Shown here in pieces: positions 27,982-36,540 of a stretch of 64,000 nt of DNA. The notes beneath the pieces were generated by a model. It saw nothing but the letters and a program-made list of their open reading frames with translations. It searched no databases and was not told the DNA's origin. Position 1 is the first letter of the stretch. Every line of letters starts with the position of its first letter. The position numbers and the translations under genes were made by a program. The stretch is from CADCVT01 sp036389485 (GTDB lineage: Bacteria; Actinomycetota; Thermoleophilia; Solirubrobacterales; Solirubrobacteraceae), in contig DASVPR010000055.1 in assembly GCA_036389485.1 (NCBI GenBank), forward strand, positions 97,371 to 161,370. The letters run 5' to 3'.

Positions 27982-29667
27982 ATGTCCCGCGAGATCCTGG
28001 AGGCGATGACCGCGCTGGCGCGCGAGAAGGGCATCGCTCCCGACAAGCTCCGTCACGCGCTCGAGGACGCGCTGCTCTCTGCCTACAAGAAGCAGCCCGG
28101 CAGCGCGAAGTACGCGCGCGTCGAGCTCGATCCGGACACGGCGGACTACCGCGTCATCGAGCTGATCGTGCCCGAGCGGCTCGAGGCGCACCTCATCGTC
28201 GAGACGATCGACGAGAACACCACGATCGACCCCGAGACGGGGGAGATGGTCGAGCCGCAGGACCCCGAGATCGACCCGGTCAAGTTCGAGCAGTACAAGG
28301 ACCAGATCGACGAGCGCGACGTGACGCCGGAGGACTTCGGCCGCATCGCCGCCCAGACCGCCAAGCAGGTGATTCTCCAGCGGATCCGCGAGGCGGAGCG
28401 GGACATGATGTACGAGGAGTACCGCGACCGCGTGGGCGAGCTGATCACCGGCATCGTCCAGCAGTCCGACAACCGGTACACGCTCGTGCAGCTGCGCGAG
28501 CGCGTCGAGGCGCTGCTGCCGCGCTCCGAGCAGGTCGACGGCGAGCGCTACGACCACGGGTCGCGCATCAAGGCGGTCATCAAGGAGGTCTCGCCCTCCA
28601 CGAAGGGGCCGTCGATCATCGTGTCGCGCCGCGACCCGGAGCTGATCAAGAAGCTGTTCGAGCTCGAGGTGCCCGAGATCGCCGACCGCCTGGTCGAGAT
28701 CGAGAACGTCGCGCGCGAGCCCGGCTACCGCTCGAAGATCGCGGTCGTCTCGCACCAGCAGGGCGTCGATCCGGTCGGCGCATGCGTCGGCCCCCGCGGC
28801 TCGCGCGTGCGCATGGTCGTCTCCGAGCTGCGCGGCGAGAAGATCGACATCATCCCCTACAACGACGAGCCGGCCCGGTTCGTCGCGAAGGCCCTGTCGC
28901 CGGCGCGCGTGCGCGAGGTGCTCGTCGACGACGACGCCCGCCAGGCCACCGTGATCGTCCCCGACGACCAGCTGTCCCTGGCGATCGGCCGCGAGGGCCA
29001 GAACGCGCGCCTCGCCGCCCGGCTGACCGGCTGGCGGATCGACATCCGCTCGGAGACCGAGTTCGCAACCGAGGAGCAGGACGACGGCTACGGCGGCGAG
29101 GAGGAGCACGACGGGCGCTGCCACGCGATCCTCACCAACGGGCGCCGGTGCCCGAACGCGTCGCTGCCCGGGTCGCGCTACTGCGGCCTCGACGCCCACC
29201 AGGCGCTCGCGAGCATCGACTCCGACAGCGTCGCGGACCTGAGCGGCAACGGCGCGGGGGCGGACGCGCCGCCGGAGCCCGGCGAGGCCGCGGTCGCCGA
29301 CGAGCCCGTCGTCGAGGAGCCCGTCGCCACCGACGAGCAGCCGGCGCCGGATGACGTCGCGGCGGACGACTCCGCCGCGATCGAGGAGGAGGCCGCGCCC
29401 GACGACTCAGCCGCCGCCGGCCACGACGTCGCGGCCGACGACTCCGCGGTCGGCGCCGACGGCACGGACGGCAGCGGCGAGCCTCCGGTGGAGACGGAGG
29501 CGGTGGGAGCGGAGGACGGCGGCTCCGCAGAGGCCGCGCCCGTGGAGGAGCCCGTACCGGCGGGTGAGACGCCGGCGGTCGCGTCGGAGGAGCCGGTCGC
29601 CGGCTCGCCGGCCGACGAGCTCGAGCCGCAGGCCGACGCGTCGGAGCCCACGGGCGAGCCGTCGTAG
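27982..29667 (+). CDS. nusA: Transcription factor NusA with C-terminal zinc knuckle and acidic tail
   Basis: Modulates pausing, termination and antitermination. The core is normal: N-terminal RNA polymerase-binding domain (1-125), S1 domain (about 130-205), two KH domains (205-350) with GACVGPRGSRVRMVVSELRGEKIDII and IGREGQNARLAARLTGWRIDI. Residues 380-406 form an extra Cys/His motif (C380, C390, C401, H406; RCHAILTNGRRC.. GSRYCGLDAH). After it come about 150 residues rich in Glu, Asp, Ala and Pro. At 561 residues it is much longer than the 330-350 typical of actinobacterial NusA. Confidence 0.95.
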   Translation: MSREILEAMTALAREKGIAPDKLRHALEDALLSAYKKQPGSAKYARVELDPDTADYRVIELIVPERLEAHLIVETIDENTTIDPETGEMVEPQDPEIDPVKFEQYKDQIDERDVTPEDFGRIAAQTAKQVILQRIREAERDMMYEEYRDRVGELITGIVQQSDNRYTLVQLRERVEALLPRSEQVDGERYDHGSRIKAVIKEVSPSTKGPSIIVSRRDPELIKKLFELEVPEIADRLVEIENVAREPGYRSKIAVVSHQQGVDPVGACVGPRGSRVRMVVSELRGEKIDIIPYNDEPARFVAKALSPARVREVLVDDDARQATVIVPDDQLSLAIGREGQNARLAARLTGWRIDIRSETEFATEEQDDGYGGEEEHDGRCHAILTNGRRCPNASLPGSRYCGLDAHQALASIDSDSVADLSGNGAGADAPPEPGEAAVADEPVVEEPVATDEQPAPDDVAADDSAAIEEEAAPDDSAAAGHDVAADDSAVGADGTDGSGEPPVETEAVGAEDGGSAEAAPVEEPVPAGETPAVASEEPVAGSPADELEPQADASEPTGEPS

Positions 29668-29900
29668 CGCTCGGGGCCGCTCCGCAACGGCGCTGCATCG
29701 GCTGCGGGCGGATCCGCCCGCAGGCCGAGCTGCGCCGGTTCGCGGCCGACGCCGAGGGGCGCGTCGTGCCCGACGACGAGCGGCGGCTGGCGTCCCGCGG
29801 CGCGTACGTCTGCGACGAGGACTGCCTCGCCGAGGCGACCCGCCGCCGCGCGTGGGGGCGCGCCTTCCGGCGTGCCGTGACACCCCCGGGCACCGGATAG
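29664..29900 (+). CDS. ylxR: YlxR/RnpM-family protein without a canonical start codon
   Basis: The frame encodes the family hallmarks in order: RRCIGCGRIRPQAELRRFAADAEGRVVPD, then SRGAYVCDEDCLAEATRRRAWGRAFRRAV, ending with TAG 29898-29900. This is the expected place, between nusA and infB. YlxR proteins bind RNA (RNase P in Bacillus). From the in-frame stop at 29565 to the conserved RRCIGC there is no ATG, GTG, TTG or CTG. The end is certain and the start is not: candidates are GTC/GTA around 29661-29666, overlapping the nusA stop. Confidence 0.75.
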   Translation, partial: VALGAAPQRRCIGCGRIRPQAELRRFAADAEGRVVPDDERRLASRGAYVCDEDCLAEATRRRAWGRAFRRAVTPPGTG

Positions 29901-29903
29901 ACT
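29898..29903 (+). promoter_or_regulatory. Possible internal -10 box before infB
   Basis: TAGACT ends 11 bases before the infB ATG and includes the ylxR stop codon. It could allow separate transcription of infB. Confidence 0.4.
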
Positions 29904-29914
29904 CGCAACTTCGC

Positions 29915-32425
29915 ATGGCGAAGATCCGTGTTCACGAGCTTGCCAAGGAACGGGAGATGTCCCCGCGGGACATGCTCGCGAAGCTCCAGGCCGCAGGGCT
30001 GCCCGTCAAGGCGGTCGCGTCGGCCGTGGACAAGCAGATGGCCGAGGATGCGCTCGCCGGCAAGAAGGTCACGCCCAAGACGAACGGATCGGGCGGCGCG
30101 CAGCAGCAGCCGGGTCGCGCGCAGCGCCCCGGCGGCACCGCGGACTCCCCGAGGCCGCTCGGCACCGGCGACGGCCCGCGCCCCGTCAGGCAGACGCGAC
30201 AGGCCCAGCAGGCGCGCGAGCAGCAACAGCAGCAGCGTCCCGGGCCCGCCGGCGGCGGAGGCGGCCAGCGCCAGGGCGGCGGCCCGGGCGGCCAGCGCGG
30301 GCCGGGCGGGCCCGGCGGCCAGCGCCAGGGCGGCCAAGGTGGCCCGGGCGGTCCGGGTGCTCCAGGTGCCGGCGGCGCCCCCGGCGGAGGCGGCCAGCGC
30401 CAGGGCGGCGGCGGGCCCAACCGGCCGACGCGCGACAACCGGATGGGTGAGCGCGCCCCCGGCGGCCTCGGCGGCCGGCGGCGCGTCGTCATCGACTCGC
30501 AGGCCGCGCGGCGTGGGCCGGGTGGGCCTGGCGGTCCCGGGGGCCCCGGCGGCGGTCCTCCCCAGCAGCGTCAGCGAAGGGGCGGAGGCGGCGGCCGCAG
30601 AAGGCGCCGCGACTTCGAGGAGCAGGAGGCGCCCGCCCTCGACAAGGACGCGCTGACCCACACGGACCTCGTCAAGATCAACTCCGGCTCCACGGTCAAG
30701 GACGTCGCCGAGTACCTGGGCGTCCCGGTCCCGGACATCATCAAGAAGCTCATGAGCCTCGGCGAGATGGCGACCCTCACGCAGACGCTCTCCGACGACG
30801 CGATCCAGGTCCTCGCCGACGAGTTCGACAAGGAGATCGAGATCGTCTCGGCCGCCGACGACGTCGAGGACGTCGTCGACGTCCCGGAGGACGACGAGGC
30901 CGACCTCGCCGAGCGCCCGCCGGTCGTGACCATCATGGGCCACGTCGACCACGGCAAGACCTCGCTGCTCGACGCGATCCGCGACACGCAGGTGACCGCG
31001 GGCGAGGCCGGCGGCATCACCCAGCACATCGGCGCCTACCAGGTCGAGCGCGACGGCAAGACCATCACCTTCCTCGACACGCCGGGCCACCAGGCGTTCA
31101 CCGCCATGCGCGCGCGCGGCGCCAACGTCACCGACATCGCCGTGATCGTCGTCGCCGCCGACGACGGCGTGAAGCCGCAGACCCAGGAGGCGGTCGACCA
31201 CGCCAAGGCCGCGGACGTCCCGATGCTCGTCGCGGTCAACAAGATCGACAAGGAGGGCGCGGACCCGACCCGCACCCGCACCGAGATGACGAACCTCGGC
31301 CTCCAGCCCGTCGAGTGGGGCGGCGAGACCGAGTACGTCGACGTCTCGGCCAAGACGAAGCAGGGGCTCGACGACCTGCTCGAGACGATCAACGTCATGG
31401 CCGAGGTCGAGGAGCTGAGGGCCAACCCGAACGCGGAGGCCTCCGGCGTCGTCATCGAGTCCAAGCTCGACCCCGGCCGCGGCCCCGTGGTGACGCTGCT
31501 CGTCCAGCGCGGCACGCTGAACGTCGGCGACGCGGTCGTCTCCGGCTCGCACTGGGGCAAGGTCCGCGCGCTGCACGACCACACGGGCCGCAAGCAGAAG
31601 CGGGCAGTCCCCGCGCAGCCGGTCGAGGTCCTCGGGTTCGACGGCGTGCCCGAGGCGGGCGAGCCGTTCCGCGTCGTCGAGAACGACCGCCGCGCCCGCC
31701 AGCTCGCCACCGAGCGCGCCCAGCGGCTCAAGACGGAGGCGCTCGCGCGCCGCAGCGGCCGCAAGGTCTCGCTGGAGGACGTCTTCCGCCGCGCGCAGGA
31801 GGAGGACGTCAAGGAGCTCAACCTCGTGCTCAAGGGCGACGTCGCCGGCTCGGTCGAGGCGGTCGAGGACCAGATCGCCAAGCTCCCGCAGACCGAGGTC
31901 CACGCGAACGTGCTGCACCGCGGCGTCGGCGGCATCAACGAGTCCGACGTCATGCTCGCCGCGGCCTCCGACGCGATCATCATCGGCTTCAACGTCCGCC
32001 CGGTCGGCGACGCGCGCCTGGTCGCCGAGCGCGAGGGCGTGGAGATCCGGACCTACTCGGTCATCTACCAGGCGCTCGACGAGCTGCGCGCCGCCATGCA
32101 GGGCCTGCTCGCACCCGAGGAGGTCGAGGATCAGGTCGGCGAGGTCGAGGTCCGCCAGATCTTCCGCGCGTCGCGCGTCGGCACCATCGCCGGCTCGTAC
32201 GTCCGCGACGGCCGCGTGCGCCGCGGCGACCGGATCCGCCTCGTCCGCGACGGCACCGTCGTGCACGAGGGCCGCATCGGCACGCTGCGCCGCATGAGCG
32301 ACGACGTCCGCGAGGTCACCTCCGGCTACGAGTGCGGCATCACGCTCGAGAACTACCAGGACATCAAGGAGGGCGACGTCCTGGAGGTCTTCGAGACGCG
32401 GCAGGTCGAGCGCGAGCTCTCCTAG
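29915..32425 (+). CDS. infB: Translation initiation factor IF-2
   Basis: An 836-residue GTPase that delivers initiator tRNA to the 30S subunit. The N-terminal IF2N domain (MAKIRVHELAKEREMSPRDMLAKLQAAGLPVK) is followed by a low-complexity Gly/Gln/Arg/Pro linker (about 50-230) with repeated GGQRQGG units, then a second IF2N domain. The G domain has GHVDHGKTS (342-350), DTPGH (387-391) and NKID (442-445). Domains II, III and IV follow, ending in YECGITLENYQDIKEGD. The start ATG has a -10-like box 11 bases upstream. Confidence 0.97.
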   Translation: MAKIRVHELAKEREMSPRDMLAKLQAAGLPVKAVASAVDKQMAEDALAGKKVTPKTNGSGGAQQQPGRAQRPGGTADSPRPLGTGDGPRPVRQTRQAQQAREQQQQQRPGPAGGGGGQRQGGGPGGQRGPGGPGGQRQGGQGGPGGPGAPGAGGAPGGGGQRQGGGGPNRPTRDNRMGERAPGGLGGRRRVVIDSQAARRGPGGPGGPGGPGGGPPQQRQRRGGGGGRRRRRDFEEQEAPALDKDALTHTDLVKINSGSTVKDVAEYLGVPVPDIIKKLMSLGEMATLTQTLSDDAIQVLADEFDKEIEIVSAADDVEDVVDVPEDDEADLAERPPVVTIMGHVDHGKTSLLDAIRDTQVTAGEAGGITQHIGAYQVERDGKTITFLDTPGHQAFTAMRARGANVTDIAVIVVAADDGVKPQTQEAVDHAKAADVPMLVAVNKIDKEGADPTRTRTEMTNLGLQPVEWGGETEYVDVSAKTKQGLDDLLETINVMAEVEELRANPNAEASGVVIESKLDPGRGPVVTLLVQRGTLNVGDAVVSGSHWGKVRALHDHTGRKQKRAVPAQPVEVLGFDGVPEAGEPFRVVENDRRARQLATERAQRLKTEALARRSGRKVSLEDVFRRAQEEDVKELNLVLKGDVAGSVEAVEDQIAKLPQTEVHANVLHRGVGGINESDVMLAAASDAIIIGFNVRPVGDARLVAEREGVEIRTYSVIYQALDELRAAMQGLLAPEEVEDQVGEVEVRQIFRASRVGTIAGSYVRDGRVRRGDRIRLVRDGTVVHEGRIGTLRRMSDDVREVTSGYECGITLENYQDIKEGDVLEVFETRQVERELS

Positions 32426-32431
32426 CCCGCG

Positions 32432-32734
32432 TTGCCCGGCTTCGTCGCGCTGCTCACGATCCACCTCCACTTCCCGGACGCCGGCAGCCTGAAGGGCAAG
32501 CGCAAGGACCTCGCTTCGATCAAGGCGCAGCTGCAGACGCGCCTCGGCGCGGCGGTGAGCGAGGTCGACCACCAGGACCTCTGGCAGCGCGCCACCCTCG
32601 CGGCGGCCGTGGTCGGCGGCTCGCAGGGAGCGGTGGAGCAGGCGGCCGACCGGGTAGAGCGATTCCTCGATGCCCGTCTACCCCAGGGTGTCCGGGTGGA
32701 GAGAACGGTCGCCGCGTTCGAGGAGATAGTGTGA
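32432..32734 (+). CDS. DUF503 (YlxP-like) protein
   Basis: A 100-residue small alpha/beta protein that is regularly found between infB and rbfA. The signature FVALLTIHLHFPDAGSLKGKRKDLASIKAQLQTRLGAAVSEVDHQDLWQRATLAAAVVGG matches the family along its full length. A role in ribosome or RNA biology is suggested by context only. TTG start; GTGA overlap with rbfA. Confidence 0.9.
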   Translation: MPGFVALLTIHLHFPDAGSLKGKRKDLASIKAQLQTRLGAAVSEVDHQDLWQRATLAAAVVGGSQGAVEQAADRVERFLDARLPQGVRVERTVAAFEEIV

Positions 32735-33075
32735 GCGGCGACCGCATGCGCCGGGTCGACGAAGCGATCCGCGAGGTCCTCAGCGACGCTGTGGGCCAGG
32801 GTCTGAAGGATCCGCGCATCGGCTTCGTGACCGTGACCGACGTCAAGACCAGCCCCGACCTTCGCCATGCGCGTGTCTTCGTGACCGTGCTCGGCGGCGA
32901 CGCCGAGCGCGCGGCGACGCTCGAGGGGCTGCAGTCCGCGCACGGCCTGCTGCAGCGGCGCATCGCCACCGAGCTGCGGATGAAGCGCACCCCGACGCTG
33001 CGCTTCGTCTACGACGACACGACCGACCGCGCGATGCACATCGAGGAGCTGCTGTCGGCGGAGGACGAGGCTTGA
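32731..33075 (+). CDS. rbfA: Ribosome-binding factor A
   Basis: A 114-residue KH-type 30S maturation factor needed for 16S 5' end processing. Family features: RRVDEAIREVLSDAVGQGLKDPRIGFVTVTDVKTSPDLRHARVFVTVLG (residues 6-55) and ELRMKRTPTLRFVYDDTTDRAMHIEELL. The GTG overlaps the preceding stop. TTGA overlap with nrnA. Confidence 0.95.
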   Translation: MSGDRMRRVDEAIREVLSDAVGQGLKDPRIGFVTVTDVKTSPDLRHARVFVTVLGGDAERAATLEGLQSAHGLLQRRIATELRMKRTPTLRFVYDDTTDRAMHIEELLSAEDEA

Positions 33076-34094
33076 GCGCGGACCTCACGACCGCGGGCAC
33101 GCGCGAGCGGGTGCTCGACGCGATCCGCGCCAACGACCGCTTCCTGCTCGTCACGCACGAGAACCCGGACGGCGACGCGCTCGGCTCGCTGGTCGCGATG
33201 CACGGGGTGCTCCGGCAGCTCGGCAAGGACGCGCTGATGTTCATCAACGCCGACGAGTTCCCGATGCCGTACGAGTACCGCTTCTTCGACCTGGGGCCCG
33301 CGGTGAGCCTCGTGCCCGACGATCTCCCCGCGCGCGTGGTGGTCTTCCTCGACTGCGGGAACATCGACCGGGCGCCCGAGGAGCTCCGCGACGGCGACCT
33401 GCGCATCCTCAACGTCGACCACCACCACGACAACACGCGGTTCGGCACGATCGACCACGTCGTGCCCGAGGCGTCGTGCACGGCCGAGATCGTGTGGGAC
33501 CTGATGCGCTCGCTCGGCGTCGACGCGTCGCTGGAGATCGCCGAGGCGCTGTACGTCGGGCTGGTCACCGACACCGGGCGGTTCATGTACGAGAACACCG
33601 GCACGCGCGCACACGTGATGGCGGCCGAGCTGATCGACGCGGGCGTCGACGTCCACGAGATCTACCGCCGGCTGTACGAGGGAGTGCCGTACGGGAAGCT
33701 GCGGCTGCTCGCGCACGCGCTGAACGCGGTGCGGCGGTTCGACGGCGGCCGGCTCACGCTGTCGCGGCTGACCCGCGAGATGTTCGCCGACGCGCAGGCG
33801 GAGGACAGCTACTCGGAGGGGATCGTCGACCACCTCCGCGGCGTGGAGGGGACGAAGGTCGCGGCGCTGGTCCGCGAGCTGAACGGCAACGCCTCGCCGC
33901 GCGCGAAGGTGTCGCTGCGCGCCGCCGATCCGGCGGTCGACGTCTCCGCGATCGCGCGCGCCGGGGGCGGGGGTGGGCACCGGCAGGCCGCGGGCTTCAC
34001 GACCCAGCTCGACGACGAGCACCTCGTCGCGTTCCTGCGCGACTCGCTCGCGGCGCAGCTCGCCGCGCTGCCGGACGACCACTCGTCGCGGTAG
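33072..34094 (+). CDS. nrnA: DHH-family bifunctional oligoribonuclease / pAp phosphatase
   Basis: A 340-residue enzyme that degrades short RNA oligomers (nanoRNA) and pAp. DHH motifs: HENPDGDALGSLVAM (29-43), FLDCGN, VDHHHDNTRFG (about 115-125) and TDTGRF. DHHA1 C-terminal: RAGGGGGHRQAAGF. It lies directly after rbfA, its usual place. TTG start overlapping the rbfA stop. truB, which usually follows, is 3.7 kb away here. Confidence 0.95.
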   Translation: MSADLTTAGTRERVLDAIRANDRFLLVTHENPDGDALGSLVAMHGVLRQLGKDALMFINADEFPMPYEYRFFDLGPAVSLVPDDLPARVVVFLDCGNIDRAPEELRDGDLRILNVDHHHDNTRFGTIDHVVPEASCTAEIVWDLMRSLGVDASLEIAEALYVGLVTDTGRFMYENTGTRAHVMAAELIDAGVDVHEIYRRLYEGVPYGKLRLLAHALNAVRRFDGGRLTLSRLTREMFADAQAEDSYSEGIVDHLRGVEGTKVAALVRELNGNASPRAKVSLRAADPAVDVSAIARAGGGGGHRQAAGFTTQLDDEHLVAFLRDSLAAQLAALPDDHSSR

Positions 34095-34163
34095 GAGCGC
34101 GCCACGACCCCTCCGGTCGCTCGCCAGGCGCTGCTCGCGATCGGCTCGCGGGGCGCGGGCGTC

Positions 34164-35582
34164 GTGCTGTTCGTCGTCCTCACGCCGTACCTGGTCTCGG
34201 AGCTGGGGCCGGCGGGCTACGGCGTGTGGGTGCTGGTCGCGGCGGCGACGGGGATCCTCGCCGGGCTCGACCTCGGCATCGCGGCGGGGATGTCGCGCGT
34301 CGTGTCGCGTCAGGTCGCGCGGGGCGAGCGCGCGGCGGTGCGCGAGGTCGTGAGCGACGGGCTGGCGCTCGGGCTCGCGGTCGCTCTCGCCGTGGCCGCG
34401 GTCGCCGTCGCGCTCGTGCCGTCGCTCGTCGACGCGATCGCCGCGGTGCCCGATCGCGGCGAGGCGATCGCGGCGCTGCGGCTCGGCGTCGCCGTGTTCG
34501 TCGTCGGGGTCGCGACGGGCGTGTTCGAGGGCGCCGTGCTCGGCGTCGGGCGGGCGGAGCGGCTCGCGGCGCTGCGGCTCGGCAACGCGGCGCTGTTCGC
34601 GGTGTCGGCGGTGGTCGTGCTCGAGGCCGGCGGGGGGCTCGCGGCGCTGGCGGCGGCGCAGCTCGGCGCGATGTGCTGCTCGCTCGTGGCGGCGGCCGTG
34701 TCGGCGCGCGGCGCGGTGGGCGAGCCGCTCCTGCGCCTGCCCGGGCGCGCCGGCGCGTGGCGAGGCCGCGAGGTCCTCGCCGCCTCGCTCCCCCGGCAGG
34801 CGTCGCGCGCGTGGCTGATCGGCGCGCTGCAGTACGAGCGCTACGTCGCGGGGCTCGCGCTGGGCGCGGCGGCCGCCGGCGGCTACGGCGTGGCCAGCGT
34901 CCTCGCCGGAGGCGTCGCGATGCTGCTCGCCCACGGCACGCTGCCGCTGATCCCGGCGCTGACGCACCTCGCGGTGACGGAGGGCGAGGGGAGGGCGGAG
35001 GCCGCGTCGCGGCGCGCGATGGCCGGCTTCGCGGTGCTCGTCGCGGGAGCGTTCGGCCTCGTGGCCGCGGTCGCCGCGCCGCTGCTCGCCGCGTGGGTCG
35101 GCCCGCGCGTCCCGGTCGAGCCGCGCTACCTCCAGCTCCTGTGTGTCGGCTTCGCGGCGTGGACGCTGACCGCCGTCGCCTTCACCGCCGCGCAGGCGCT
35201 CGGACGCGGCGCGCTCGAGGCCCGCGCCGCGCTCGCCGGGCTGGCGGCGATCGCGCTCGCCGCGCCGGTGCTCGTCGAGGCGGGTGGAGCGGACGCGCTG
35301 GCGGTCGGGACGACGATCGGGCTCCTCGCGGGCGCGGCCACGTTCGCCGTGCGCCGCGGCGCGCCGCTCGACGAGGCTCGCGCGCCGGTCGTCGCGGCCG
35401 TCGCGGCCGCGGTGCCGATCGCGCTCCTCAACGCCGCGCTGCTCGACCCGTTCGACAGCCCGCGCGCCGCGATGGCCGCCGTCGCGATGGGCGAGGCGCT
35501 CGTCTTCGCCGGCGCGTACGCGGCGCTCCTGCGCGCGGGCGGGTTCGCGGTGAAGGCGCGGCTACGCGCGGTGCGCGCATGA
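34164..35582 (+). CDS. Wzx-type polysaccharide flippase (start probably further upstream)
   Basis: About 470-490 residues with 12-14 membrane helices (for example VLTPYLVSELGPAGYGVWVLVAAATGILAGLDLG), fitting the MATE/oligosaccharidyl-lipid flippase superfamily. It should move lipid-linked glycans across the membrane. The first canonical start is GTG 34164, inside helix 1. The frame stays open upstream to the nrnA stop and encodes TTPPVARQALLAIGSRGAGV, the expected N-terminus. AGGAG (34093-34097) sits 6 bases before an ACG at 34104, which may be the real start. Confidence 0.82.
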   Translation: MLFVVLTPYLVSELGPAGYGVWVLVAAATGILAGLDLGIAAGMSRVVSRQVARGERAAVREVVSDGLALGLAVALAVAAVAVALVPSLVDAIAAVPDRGEAIAALRLGVAVFVVGVATGVFEGAVLGVGRAERLAALRLGNAALFAVSAVVVLEAGGGLAALAAAQLGAMCCSLVAAAVSARGAVGEPLLRLPGRAGAWRGREVLAASLPRQASRAWLIGALQYERYVAGLALGAAAAGGYGVASVLAGGVAMLLAHGTLPLIPALTHLAVTEGEGRAEAASRRAMAGFAVLVAGAFGLVAAVAAPLLAAWVGPRVPVEPRYLQLLCVGFAAWTLTAVAFTAAQALGRGALEARAALAGLAAIALAAPVLVEAGGADALAVGTTIGLLAGAATFAVRRGAPLDEARAPVVAAVAAAVPIALLNAALLDPFDSPRAAMAAVAMGEALVFAGAYAALLRAGGFAVKARLRAVRA

Positions 35583-35625
35583 CGGTGGTGCCGCAGAGGT
35601 GCGGCAAGGCGGCGCGGCTGCGCGC

Positions 35626-36540
35626 GTGACGATCGTCCCTCACAAGATTCGGCTCGCCGCCGACCTCGCGCGCAGCGCGTACCTCCGGCCGCCGCCGCAC
35701 GCCCACGACGGCCCGCTCGTGACCGTCGTCATCGCCGCGTACAACCGCGCCGAGGTGCTGCGCCATGCCCTGGCGTCCGTCCTCGCGCAGCGCTACCGGC
35801 GGCTCGAGGTGCTCGTCGTCGGGGACGCCTGCACGGACGACTCGGAGCGCGTCGTGGCCGAGGCCGCGGACGGGCGCGTCCGCTGGCACAACCTCGACCG
35901 CAACACCGGCAGCCAGGCCGGGCCGAACGAGCACGCGCGGCGGATGGCGCGCGGCGAGGTCGTCGCCTACCTCGGCCAGGACGACCTCTGGCGGCCCGAT
36001 CACGTCGGCGTGCTGGTCGCCGACCTCGACCGCACCGGCGCGGACGTCAGCTCGACGGTCGCGATGACCGTCTGGCCGCCGCCGCGGGCCGCCCGGCGCT
36101 TCAACAGCCCGCCGCCGGGCGCGTTCGTCGCGCCGTCGTGCCTGATGCACACCCGCGAAGGCGGCGAAGCGGCGGGCGGGTGGCGCGACCACCGCCTGAG
36201 CGTCCTGCCGCCCGACGCCGACTTCCTCCACCGCCTGGGGGAGAGCGGGGCGCGGTTCTCCCATGTCCGGGCGCTGACGGTCGTGAAGTTCGCCTCCACG
36301 CACCGGCCGAACAGCTACCGCGACCACCGCAGCGACGAGCAGGCGGCGTTCAGCCGGCGGCTGGCGAGGCGCAGCTTCGTCGCGCGGGAGCTCGCCGCGG
36401 CCGCGCTCCGGGCGCCCGTTCCGGCGCCGGCGCCGGCGGTCGCGCGCGGTGCCGCGGACGTCCCCGGAGGGCTCGTCGCCGAGTACCGCCGGATCCGGGG
36501 GCTCGAGACGGACGCTGACTATGATCCCCGCTCATCGTGA
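35626..36540 (+). CDS. Family 2 glycosyltransferase
   Basis: About 304 residues with a GT-A fold: VTVVIAAYNRAEVLRHALASVLAQRYRRLEVLVVGDACTDDS near the N-terminus, and GQDDLW in the place of the DXD metal site. It probably transfers a sugar onto the glycan exported by the flippase. GTG 35626 gives VTIVPHKIRL. A vestigial-looking copy of this start (ATG 35579, MTVVPQ...) sits just upstream and stops after 16 codons. GTGA overlap with the next gene. Confidence 0.88.
   Translation: MTIVPHKIRLAADLARSAYLRPPPHAHDGPLVTVVIAAYNRAEVLRHALASVLAQRYRRLEVLVVGDACTDDSERVVAEAADGRVRWHNLDRNTGSQAGPNEHARRMARGEVVAYLGQDDLWRPDHVGVLVADLDRTGADVSSTVAMTVWPPPRAARRFNSPPPGAFVAPSCLMHTREGGEAAGGWRDHRLSVLPPDADFLHRLGESGARFSHVRALTVVKFASTHRPNSYRDHRSDEQAAFSRRLARRSFVARELAAAALRAPVPAPAPAVARGAADVPGGLVAEYRRIRGLETDADYDPRSS

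Noticed and set aside
29132..32572. 1146-codon minus-strand frame across nusA-infB
   Set aside because: Shadow of infB: no domain pattern and Arg/Asp/Leu-rich antisense composition.
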